A DNA stretch of 64,000 nt, taken from assembly GCF_002177115.1 (NCBI RefSeq), contig NZ_MVAG01000081.1, positions 1 through 64,000 of the forward strand. The letters are read 5' to 3'. The translations under genes and the position numbers were made by a program. Position 1 is the first letter of the stretch, and every line of letters begins with the position of its first letter. The stretch comes from Chryseobacterium mucoviscidosis (GTDB taxonomy: Bacteria; Bacteroidota; Bacteroidia; Flavobacteriales; Weeksellaceae). A model generated the notes under the pieces. That model made no database searches. It had not been told where the DNA came from and was given only the letters and a program-made list of their open reading frames with translations. Of the stretch, positions 41,888-49,700 are shown in pieces.

Positions 41888-42052
41888 CTAAGGGCAAACA
41901 AGCATTCCTGGAAAATTTGGATTATCTACACCTATTCTACAAACACCTGAACAGCATATTTCAGTTTCTTCATTACAACCGTCACTACATTTTCTGTAAC
42001 CACCTTTAATTGTTCTCAATTCTTTTCTTGAAACTTTTTTCAAATTTTTCAT
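41888..42052 (-). CDS. GG-leader Cys-rich peptide (second copy, 54 residues)
   Basis: Reading the minus strand from ATG at 42052 gives a 54-residue peptide ending at TAG (41888-41890). It begins MKNLKKVSRKELRTIKGG, nearly the same leader as the peptide at 18741-18923. After the GG there are 36 residues with six cysteines, including the CC pair in EICCSGVCRIG. It lies directly after the rpsB terminator. As with the first copy, no exporter or modification enzyme is close by. The two leaders and the shared CC motif show that the gene is real in spite of its small size. Confidence 0.78.
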   Translation of the reverse strand: MKNLKKVSRKELRTIKGGYRKCSDGCNEETEICCSGVCRIGVDNPNFPGMLVCP

Positions 42053-42166
42053 AGTTTTTTAATTTGTAATTTTCCTACTCTGTATGCTTTTCGGATTCCG
42101 CAATGATTTTATCGAAATATAATAAATTATTTAATATATCACTTATTTTTGATAAAATATTTTTTC

Positions 42167-42622
42167 TTAGTTGGAAAGCGTTACATTATAAGACGAACTG
42201 ATAAACTTTGTTTTCTGGTATACCGAATTACAAACCATTCCGGAAATATTGTAATTCTGATTTTTAGGAACCATTGCCGAACCTATTTTGTTGGCGCCAA
42301 TCGGAATTTTCTTGAAATAATTATTTCCGCTAATCGTAAGAACCATATTGCAGCGGGAATTATTCTCAACAGTAATTGACGTATTCGGGCTGTCTTCGGA
42401 GCCGTTTAAAAGATCCGTTAAAACTGCCGCCGTTTCGGATTTGTACGTTTTTATTAAAGTCTGATATTCTAATTCTGTTTGATTGGCAGTAGAGGTTCTG
42501 CTAACAGTATTTGGATTTGTATGAGGATTTTTTACAGCATCGTTGTTTGTCCTGTAATGAGTAGTCTCACAACTGTTTAAAGCAATGATCATAATAACCG
42601 TAAAAGAAAAAAGCTTTTTCAT
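42167..42622 (-). CDS. Small lipoprotein of unknown function
   Basis: This 151-residue protein has a lipoprotein signal (ALNSC, Cys near 18). After a low-complexity Asn- and Thr-rich region, the C-terminal half contains VENNSRCNMVLTISGNNYFKKIPIGA. Its pattern (Cys-Asn-x-Val-Leu-x-Ile followed by a Pro- and Gly-containing turn) resembles the C-termini of the two paralogous proteins at 42676-43299 and 44219-45019, so it is likely a shorter, divergent relative. It lies 53 bp downstream of 42676-43299. Confidence 0.75.
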   Translation of the reverse strand: MKKLFSFTVIMIIALNSCETTHYRTNNDAVKNPHTNPNTVSRTSTANQTELEYQTLIKTYKSETAAVLTDLLNGSEDSPNTSITVENNSRCNMVLTISGNNYFKKIPIGANKIGSAMVPKNQNYNISGMVCNSVYQKTKFISSSYNVTLSN

Positions 42623-42675
42623 AACAAAATTTTCTTACGTAAATTTAAAACTTTTACTTACTCGCCCGTTGTAAT

Positions 42676-43299
42676 TTATTTTCCAGTCTGAACAGGATTA
42701 TTAATGGTTAAAAAAATACTTTTCTTAATTTCTTTCTGTGAGGAATATAAAACATCACAGACATGGCTCGTTAAAGTATAACTTCCTTTATTAATTACGA
42801 TAGAATTTTCTCCTTTTGCAGGTACTGCAAGATTATAGAAATCTTTTCCCTGAATTCTTAAAACGATATTACAGTCAGAATTATTTTTAAACAAAAGAAT
42901 AACTTCTTTGCTGCTGATATCTTCATTAAACATCGCATTAAGCAGTTTTACGGTTTTCTCTTTATGTTCAGCGGGTGTAGAAGCAATCAGGCGTTTAAAT
43001 TCTTCTGTTTCCTGTGCATTAGAATTCTTCATCAGAGTAGTGGAGATCTCAGAAATAACAGGTCTTGCTTCCATCGGTTTGGCATCCTTTTTTCCTTTGG
43101 TCCACTCCGAGTTTTTCAAGGCAATTATTTTAGATTTTAATACGTTTCTTTTAGGATCATCCGGATGTGCGGTTTTCAGGAAATCTTCAATTTCGCTGAT
43201 GTTTTTACTTTCTAAAATATTCTGGGATTTATTTTGTTCCTGAACGCTGCTGCAGCATACGAGAATTCCCGTCGAAATAATCAACATTACTTTTTTCAT
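42676..43299 (-). CDS. Exported protein, paralogue of 44219-45019
   Basis: This 207-residue protein has a signal peptide with a Cys-Cys (STGILVCCSS), so it is probably a lipoprotein. It contains NISEIEDFLKTAHPDDPKRNVLKSKIIAL, the shared core with the 44219-45019 protein, and ends in a beta region with NNSDCNIVLRIQGKDFYNLAVPAKGENSIVINKGSYTL. The family may be the one catalogued as DUF6759, but that is from memory. The function is unknown. It lies just downstream of trmB on the same strand. Confidence 0.8.
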   Translation of the reverse strand: MKKVMLIISTGILVCCSSVQEQNKSQNILESKNISEIEDFLKTAHPDDPKRNVLKSKIIALKNSEWTKGKKDAKPMEARPVISEISTTLMKNSNAQETEEFKRLIASTPAEHKEKTVKLLNAMFNEDISSKEVILLFKNNSDCNIVLRIQGKDFYNLAVPAKGENSIVINKGSYTLTSHVCDVLYSSQKEIKKSIFLTINNPVQTGK

Positions 43300-43458
43300 A
43301 ACTTATCTTTTTTGTGTTTATACGTGAAAATACAAGGATGTAAAATAGTACAGCCTTTAGTTGTTTATGTGAATTTTATCACCTAAAAATTACCGATAAG
43401 TTAAATTTGTAAAGTGTCTGGAAATACTGATTTTTTTTTCATCGTGTGTTTTTGTTTG

Positions 43459-44136
43459 TTAGTTAATTCTGAATTTAATATAAGTTATTGTTTTTCCTTT
43501 GGCAGAGAAAAGCTCTTCATAATATGTTTTAATATCCCTTAGATGCGGTGTATTCGGATCATACTCCAAGGCTCCGTAAATATCGTGGTGTGCAGTAATG
43601 ATTTCATAACCTGCCCCCTGTAAAAATCCTAAAGTGTAGCCGTGAAGAAATTCCGAATCTGTTTTTAAATGGATAATTCCACCGGGTTTCAAGAATTTCT
43701 TATATCTTTCTAAAAAGTCAGGATGCGTTAATCTGTGTTTTGTACGCTTATATTTAATTTGCGGATCAGGAAACGTAATCCAGATTTCATCCACTTCATT
43801 TTCTCCGAAAAAATAATCAACAAGCTCAATTTGGGTTCTCAGAAAAGCCACATTTTTCATACCGTTTTCTACGGCTTCTTTAGCGCCGAACCAGAATCTT
43901 GCCCCTTTAATATCAACTCCTATAAAATTTTTCTCAGGGAATGTTTTTGCAAGACCTACCGAATATTCTCCCTTTCCGCAGCCTAATTCTAAAACAATAG
44001 GATTGTCGTTTTTAAAGAAATCTGTTCTCCATTTTCCTTTAAGATCGAAACCATTTAAAGCATCTTCTCTAGTTGGCTGAATAACATTTGGTAATATCTT
44101 GTTTTCTGCGAATCTTGCTAATTTATTTTTACCCAT
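43459..44136 (-). CDS. trmB: tRNA (guanosine(46)-N7)-methyltransferase
   Basis: This 225-residue protein is TrmB, which methylates G46 in the variable loop of tRNA with S-adenosylmethionine. It has the SAM-binding motif LELGCGKGEYSVGLA (about 48-62), FIGVDIKGARFWFGA, the WITFPDPQIKYKRTKHRL block and LKPGGIIHLKTDSEFL. It stands alone between two paralogous exported-protein genes, with its own -7 box. Confidence 0.96.
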   Translation of the reverse strand: MGKNKLARFAENKILPNVIQPTREDALNGFDLKGKWRTDFFKNDNPIVLELGCGKGEYSVGLAKTFPEKNFIGVDIKGARFWFGAKEAVENGMKNVAFLRTQIELVDYFFGENEVDEIWITFPDPQIKYKRTKHRLTHPDFLERYKKFLKPGGIIHLKTDSEFLHGYTLGFLQGAGYEIITAHHDIYGALEYDPNTPHLRDIKTYYEELFSAKGKTITYIKFRIN

Positions 44137-44156
44137 GAGACATTTATAAAATCCTG

Positions 44157-44164
44157 CAAAAATA
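44157..44164 (-). promoter_or_regulatory. -7 promoter box for trmB
   Basis: The minus strand reads TATTTTTG, matching TAnnTTTG, 20 bp before the ATG. Confidence 0.55.
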
Positions 44165-44218
44165 ACTAATTTTAAGCAAATGCTTCATTTTTAAACCTGA
44201 AAATAACAGCTAACTGCG

Positions 44219-45019
44219 TTATTTTCTCATAGAACTTCCCAATGCAACCATGATGGGTTTCTGGATGGTTTTCTGTGAGGCGTACTGAGCTCCGCAAACA
44301 ATACTGGTGAAAAGATAATCACCTTTCTGTACCACAATCGAATTGTCGCCGTGCGAAGGAACAGGAAGCCTGTACTTCGTGGTCCCGATTCCTTCTATTC
44401 GTACAATAATATTACAGTCAGATTTATTTTCAATCATCACGATACATTCTTTCGCATTGGGGTCGTTATCGAAAAGAGAGTTAAGGATTTTTACCGTTTT
44501 GTTTTTATGTTCCGTCGGATTTTCCGCCATCAGCATATTAAATTCAGAAGCTTCTGCATCAGGAATGGCAGCAACAGGTTTAGTGTTTGCAGATGTTGTG
44601 GAAGGAGCAGCAGGAGCAATGTATACGTTTTTAGGATTGCTTGGTGTGTACACTACCGCAGATTGCCCCACCTGCAATTCTTTCTGATATTTTGCAATCT
44701 GTTTCTGCTTGATGAGGGCATTCATCTCATCAAAAGATATTTTGGTAGAAGGTCTTCGCTTCAGCATAGCAAGCCAGTCCTGCATTTGCTTTACTTTCTG
44801 GTCACCGGGTTGAGCATTTTTTATGTATTCTTTCATCATTTCCATAACACGAGGCTTAAGTATAGATCTTCGCGGATCATCGGGATGAGCATCTCTCAGG
44901 AAAGCATTAATTTCGTAAATATTTTTACTCTTTAAAATTTCACTGTAATCTTTCCCTTTCGACTGAGCGGAAAGAGTGATGTACAGAATCATACTAAAAA
45001 ATATAAATAACTTTTTCAT
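44219..45019 (-). CDS. Exported protein, paralogue of 42676-43299
   Basis: This 266-residue protein has a signal peptide (about 1-19, ending LSAQ). The core NIYEINAFLRDAHPDDPRRSILKPRVMEMM and the C-terminal NKSDCNIIVRIEGIGTTKYRLPVPSHGDNSIVVQKGDYLF match the protein at 42676-43299. An Ala- and Pro-rich middle part (about 120-160) is extra. Family as for 42676-43299 (perhaps DUF6759). trmB lies between the two paralogues, so they came from a duplication that spans or was followed by insertion of trmB. Confidence 0.8.
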   Translation of the reverse strand: MKKLFIFFSMILYITLSAQSKGKDYSEILKSKNIYEINAFLRDAHPDDPRRSILKPRVMEMMKEYIKNAQPGDQKVKQMQDWLAMLKRRPSTKISFDEMNALIKQKQIAKYQKELQVGQSAVVYTPSNPKNVYIAPAAPSTTSANTKPVAAIPDAEASEFNMLMAENPTEHKNKTVKILNSLFDNDPNAKECIVMIENKSDCNIIVRIEGIGTTKYRLPVPSHGDNSIVVQKGDYLFTSIVCGAQYASQKTIQKPIMVALGSSMRK

Positions 45020-45170
45020 TCACTGGTATTAAAGTGTAAAAGTAAAATATTTTCTCGTTTAATTGATTTATTTTTAAGGCATTAGTATCCAAAATTGCAG
45101 CGAAAATTACACCAACTGTAATGAACAATCAATTTTTTCTAAATTTAAAAATTATTTTAAGTAAAACAAA

Positions 45171-45208
45171 AAAATGTACATCCCACTTGGAAAATGTACA
45201 TTTTTTTT
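45171..45208 (-). terminator. Terminator after the 45228-46016 gene
   Basis: AAAATGTACAT and ATGTACATTTT pair around a short loop with a run of T's on both strands. It lies 20 bp past the stop of the minus-strand gene and may serve both directions. Confidence 0.8.
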
Positions 45209-45227
45209 ATTTGTATAATGAGAAATT

Positions 45228-46016
45228 TTATTTCAGAACATCCTGAAGGTGAGAATTCCTTAATCTTCTCTGGTAAATCGGAAGATATTTTTCTATAGGG
45301 ATTTTTACAGCTTCAAAGTTTCCGGCAAGAACATAGGGTTCAATATTTTCTGAAGTGTATACAAACTGCAGGAAATTATCAATTAAGTTTTCAGGAATTT
45401 TGAATTTCGTAAAATAATCTTTTCCCAGATAATTTTTAATCTGCGTTACAGAATTATTCATTCTTTCGTAGGCTACATAACGTTGTTTTTTCTTTCTTTC
45501 TCCGGATAGAATATCATAAATGCTTTCTAGGCTGAAGGTAAGACCACCATCGCGAAGACCTGCAACAGGAAGCTGCGGCGGAGTTCCGTCTCCTTTAGGT
45601 TCCGGAAGACCAATGACTTTTTTAATCGCTAAAGCCTTATCTTCTTTTCTGATTGAATTTACATCATAACGTAAGTTTCCGGTAGGCTTAAACCTGCTGA
45701 TGATGACTTCCTGAATATCGTGATACGCTACTTTCAGCTCAACCAGATTTTTCTGATCCATCATCTGAGGCGTCAGCTTAATATCTTTTCGCTCTGTAAT
45801 AATCGACGTAAAACGGATCACATCTCCCGGATTGGCAGAAATAGAAAAATCACCATTATAATCACTTAAAACAGTTTTCAGGGTATTAAGATTCGTAACA
45901 TACATCTGGTTCAGATACAAAACAGAATTATCTTTTAGAAAAACTTCTCCGGAGTATGTTTGTGCGTTAATTTTTGCCAGAAAAACCAACAGCAGCAGAG
46001 TAAATAACTTCTTCAT
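45228..46016 (-). CDS. Exported carboxypeptidase-regulatory-like protein
   Basis: This 262-residue protein has a signal peptide (about 1-18, ending INAQ). The first part of the mature chain (about 20-100) is a carboxypeptidase-regulatory-like beta domain: YSGEVFLKDNSVLYLNQMYVT, YNGDFSISANPGDVIRF. The rest is charged and contains a block DGGLTFSLESIYDILSG. ATG at 46016 gives a normal signal peptide; an in-frame TTG at 46049 would add an 11-residue hydrophobic extension. Function is unknown. Confidence 0.75.
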   Translation of the reverse strand: MKKLFTLLLLVFLAKINAQTYSGEVFLKDNSVLYLNQMYVTNLNTLKTVLSDYNGDFSISANPGDVIRFTSIITERKDIKLTPQMMDQKNLVELKVAYHDIQEVIISRFKPTGNLRYDVNSIRKEDKALAIKKVIGLPEPKGDGTPPQLPVAGLRDGGLTFSLESIYDILSGERKKKQRYVAYERMNNSVTQIKNYLGKDYFTKFKIPENLIDNFLQFVYTSENIEPYVLAGNFEAVKIPIEKYLPIYQRRLRNSHLQDVLK

Positions 46017-46025
46017 ATAATACCG

Positions 46026-46033
46026 CAAAATTA
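46026..46033 (-). promoter_or_regulatory. -7 promoter box for the 45228-46016 gene
   Basis: The minus strand reads TAATTTTG, matching TAnnTTTG, 9 bp before the ATG. The leader would be very short. Confidence 0.4.
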
Positions 46034-46179
46034 CGCAGAAAACCAACAAGCTATACCTATTTTAGTAGTGAAAACAGGTTAAAGTTATATTAAACTTTAA
46101 TGAGGAATTGTTAATGAATGTTATAAGGATGCATTTAAATATAAAATGTGTGAAAATTTTTAATGATTTTTCATTCCGA

Positions 46180-49100
46180 TTAATAATTCTTTACCAAAAG
46201 CCAACTCGTATATTTTACAGTGGTTGTACCTCCAAATTCCGTCCAGCTTATGAAATACCAGTACGTTGCTGTGTTTACCAGTCTTCCTCCGACTCTTCCG
46301 TCCCAGGTAAATCTGTTGGAAGGCGCTCCTCGAAATACCTCTGCTCCATAACGGTCAAAAATTCTAAAGATAATGTTGTCATTATTCATTAATTCAGAAT
46401 AATTTATAGCATCATTATAGCCATCAAGATTAGGCGTAATTGTATTGATAAGATTAATAATAACAAATGGTCTGGTTACTTCCTCGCACTGATTGGTGTC
46501 TCGAATGTGGATAATATGATTTCCCCTCGGAACATTCATGAAAACATTTGAACTCTGCCAGTTTACGCCATCCAGAGAATATTCGTAAGGCGGAGTTCCA
46601 CCGCTTGCTCCTATCGTTACGGTACTTCCGTTTATTTCAATCATCGTGATAACCGGAAGAGAAGATTCTGTAACGGTTACACTTTGTCTGTAAGTACAGC
46701 CTTCTGCAGTAAGATCTACCCAATAATTTCCGGGCGCAACATTTCCGATTGAAGAGGAGGTTGCTCCGGTACTCCATAGATAACTGTCGAATCCCGGTCC
46801 TGCATCTAAAGTAGTTAATGTTTTAGGGCAAAATACTTTATCTTTCAGAATAAGTGACGATTTCGGAGTTTTTATCGTAACAGTAATTGAAGCAATATTA
46901 GGACAGACTCCGGATTTCTCAAATCTTATAAAAACCGTTTGGGTTCCCGATAAATTCATTGGGTTTGCAATCTGCGCCGTGTTGTTCTGTGCATCCTGAA
47001 GAGTAGGGTGAAAAGTCACGGTAACAGAAGGATCTGTTGTAAACTGACTGATATAAGGCATCAGATCAATCACTTTTGTACCGTCCAGATTATCATCACA
47101 CATGGTGATGGCGTGTGTGGTTTTAATTAAAGAAATTTTATTTCCGATAACAAAAACAAGCGGCTTCACAACTGGAGGACAACCGTCCGGAGAATCTACT
47201 CTTATATAAATTGTAGTGGTGGTTGTGTAAGACCAGTTATTGGGTAATGTATTTGCGTTTCCGGCATTGGCATCTGCTAAGTTGGCGTAATATCTTACAT
47301 TCGTAAAATAAGTCGGATTGTTTAAAACAAGAGGGGTGATGTTAGGCAGAATTACATTCACCACGCCGTCCAGATTATCATCACAAAAAGTTCCGGTATA
47401 ATTATTAAGAACGTTGGCAAAAGGATAAAGATTAAGCGTAATCTGGGCAATAGCTTTACATCCAAGTGTATTTTTTACCACTGCATACACAATGGTTCCG
47501 TTCGTTGCGGTATAAGAAGTCGTATTGGTAATTGCGGTTCCCGGAGTTTCGTTCTGGGCATCCAACAGATTAGTATAATAGGTAATGGTTACCGGAGAAT
47601 TAGTGGTAACATTGGCTGTTGTTAAATTAAATATTCCCTGTCCCGATCCGTTATCACAGACTTTTAATGTTGCATTATTCACCGTTAAAACCTGAATATT
47701 AATGGTAACGGTTACAGTTTCGCAGTCAGGGAAATCAGGGTTGTTCCCGCAGAATGTATACGTGAAAGTGTCTGTTCCTGCAGTTCCGGGATTCGTAACG
47801 GTATAAGTAATAACTCCTGTTGTTGCATTTACGGTTGCCGTTCCTAAAGTCGGAGCCGTAAGCACGGCAACTGTAGAAGGAACCGGAGTCTGGGTAGAAC
47901 TGGTAAATGCAGGAGTAATTGTTTTTGTGGTACAGACATCATAGGTCGCGGTAGACAGTTTTGTACAGTTCTGTACCTTGTACTGTGCTGTGATTAATGG
48001 AGCACAGCTTCCCATCGTTACCGAACAGGTGTAATAGCCGGACTGAGTGGGTGAGTAAGAAGCTCCTGTTGCTCCCGGAATTAAAACTCCACCGACGTAC
48101 CATTGATAGGTGTCATAAATTACAGGATCTACTGTGAGAATAATTCCCGGAGCGCAGTCTCCACCGGATTTTAAAATGACAGGCTGTGTAGGAAATCCTG
48201 CAAAAAAACCTCCGTATCCGACAGCATCACTTCCTGCATTAATTCCCGCAGTTATCGCCTTAGAGGAAACAACAGTTACGGTTCCTGCAGTATTGGGAAT
48301 GCCATAAGTTACCCAATTCAGGGTTCCCGTCATATTGAAAGGCCCTGTTGTAGCCGGAGGGGTAACTCCATTTACGGTAACCACTGCACCTCTTTCTGTG
48401 ATGAGATTTAATTTTGTGGGAATATTTAAAATACCATTCGGATTCCCGTTGGAATACACAAAGTTTTCATCAATTAATCCAAGTTCGTTAATCTGTTTCG
48501 GTAAGTAACAGTTCAATGCAGGAATAAAATTGAATCCACCGGTTGCCACTTCGTTTCCTGCGGTACTTGCACCTGCAAGAACCTGATAAATATAGACGTT
48601 TTTGGTTGTTTTGATGTATAAATTATAATGTCCGCTTCCCTGAAGCTGATATTTGGAGTCCGGAATCATGAAATACTGTCCCGTGTTTAAAGTGGCAACA
48701 GGAACAACTTCATTATTTACACGGATTTCCGTATTGTCTTCGGTGGCAATTACCAAAGCGCCTTCCATATTCGAACCGATGCTTCCGTTACCTTTTACCA
48801 AAGCAAATTCATTTCCCAAACGATCTACAGGAACCGACTGATCCATGAGGATATCAGAACTCTGAGGATAGTTTCCTGCATATTGTCCGTTGAAATTTCC
48901 ATTGGTAACGTTAATGTTTTTATTGGCTGTAATTTTAGCACCTATAAATCCGTCAAAGTTTCCTGTAATATTTCCGATTCCGTCGATGATGTAGGATTGC
49001 CCTTTATTTAAATTAAACGTAATGGTAGGATTGGTTGCTCCCGTTGTTCCGTTGGAAAACTGTACAGTGGGTTTATATCCTGTTATGGTAACGGTGGTAT

Positions 49101-49581
49101 TGTCTTCAGTTGCCAGAACGCTCGTCATAAAATTCAGGATAGAATTACTTACAGAGAGGGGAGCATTGGCTGCGTAAAAAGTTTTTCCGGTGGAAGGAAT
49201 TCCTTTGGATGTAATAATTTCAGCGTGATTAAATACTGAAAATCTTAAGTTGGCGTAAAAGGGAAATTCTGCTTTTACATAAAGTCCTTTTGTTGTTGGA
49301 GTAAAAAGATCTGTCTGCTGTGATGTAATAATATAATCTCTTAAAATATCAACTTTTTGAGGATTTCCTTTGCTGATCGTTGCTGTGGCAATTAAAGTAT
49401 TGTTGTTATAAATTTCTACCGGAAAAGGGGTGGTACGGTTAGTAGAAAGATATAGTTTCTGATTGGGGTTTGAATTTCCTGTGCGGTCTACCATGGGTGC
49501 AAACCAGTGTTCTCTATCCAATTGTGCCAGAGTAGAGGTGAAAAAGAGAAGTAAAAACAGAAAAGATAAAATTTTCTTCAT
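46180..49581 (-). CDS. Giant T9SS type B adhesin with IgGFc-binding-like N-terminus (subfamily A)
   Basis: This 1133-residue protein has a signal peptide (about 1-19). Residues 20-470 form an IgGFc-binding-like region (REHWFAPMVDRTG, with ATEDNT motifs at two places). About 480-535 is an Ig-like domain (YDTYQWYVGGVLIPGATG). Stalk modules of about 80-85 residues follow, three of them. The last 87 residues (ITPNLDGYND, DRYGAEVFRGA, WDGRVGG) form the type B T9SS sorting domain, found on gliding-motility adhesins. It is one of six tandem paralogues and has its own -7 box. Confidence 0.92.
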   Translation of the reverse strand: MKKILSFLFLLLFFTSTLAQLDREHWFAPMVDRTGNSNPNQKLYLSTNRTTPFPVEIYNNNTLIATATISKGNPQKVDILRDYIITSQQTDLFTPTTKGLYVKAEFPFYANLRFSVFNHAEIITSKGIPSTGKTFYAANAPLSVSNSILNFMTSVLATEDNTTVTITGYKPTVQFSNGTTGATNPTITFNLNKGQSYIIDGIGNITGNFDGFIGAKITANKNINVTNGNFNGQYAGNYPQSSDILMDQSVPVDRLGNEFALVKGNGSIGSNMEGALVIATEDNTEIRVNNEVVPVATLNTGQYFMIPDSKYQLQGSGHYNLYIKTTKNVYIYQVLAGASTAGNEVATGGFNFIPALNCYLPKQINELGLIDENFVYSNGNPNGILNIPTKLNLITERGAVVTVNGVTPPATTGPFNMTGTLNWVTYGIPNTAGTVTVVSSKAITAGINAGSDAVGYGGFFAGFPTQPVILKSGGDCAPGIILTVDPVIYDTYQWYVGGVLIPGATGASYSPTQSGYYTCSVTMGSCAPLITAQYKVQNCTKLSTATYDVCTTKTITPAFTSSTQTPVPSTVAVLTAPTLGTATVNATTGVITYTVTNPGTAGTDTFTYTFCGNNPDFPDCETVTVTINIQVLTVNNATLKVCDNGSGQGIFNLTTANVTTNSPVTITYYTNLLDAQNETPGTAITNTTSYTATNGTIVYAVVKNTLGCKAIAQITLNLYPFANVLNNYTGTFCDDNLDGVVNVILPNITPLVLNNPTYFTNVRYYANLADANAGNANTLPNNWSYTTTTTIYIRVDSPDGCPPVVKPLVFVIGNKISLIKTTHAITMCDDNLDGTKVIDLMPYISQFTTDPSVTVTFHPTLQDAQNNTAQIANPMNLSGTQTVFIRFEKSGVCPNIASITVTIKTPKSSLILKDKVFCPKTLTTLDAGPGFDSYLWSTGATSSSIGNVAPGNYWVDLTAEGCTYRQSVTVTESSLPVITMIEINGSTVTIGASGGTPPYEYSLDGVNWQSSNVFMNVPRGNHIIHIRDTNQCEEVTRPFVIINLINTITPNLDGYNDAINYSELMNNDNIIFRIFDRYGAEVFRGAPSNRFTWDGRVGGRLVNTATYWYFISWTEFGGTTTVKYTSWLLVKNY

Positions 49582-49600
49582 TCAGATATTGCCTTTAACA

Positions 49601-49608
49601 CAAATTTA
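49601..49608 (-). promoter_or_regulatory. -7 promoter box for the 46180-49581 adhesin gene
   Basis: The minus strand reads TAAATTTG, matching TAnnTTTG, 19 bp before the ATG. Confidence 0.5.
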
Positions 49609-49633
49609 ATAATAAAAAGCATTCTGAGCTTAA

Positions 49634-49672
49634 AAAAATAAAAAAAACCATGATATCAAAATCATGGTTTTC
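49634..49672 (-). terminator. Terminator after the 49701-52520 adhesin gene
   Basis: The minus strand reads AAACCATGAT, loop, ATCATGGTTT and a long T-run, 28 bp past the stop. Confidence 0.85.
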
Positions 49673-49700
49673 AGAGTATTATTTAAAGAAATATTTAAAA

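Noticed and set aside
44351..44935. Plus-strand frame of 194 codons opposite the exported protein at 44219-45019
   Set aside because: Cys-, Phe- and Arg-rich translation without motifs; the minus frame has a signal peptide and a paralogue.
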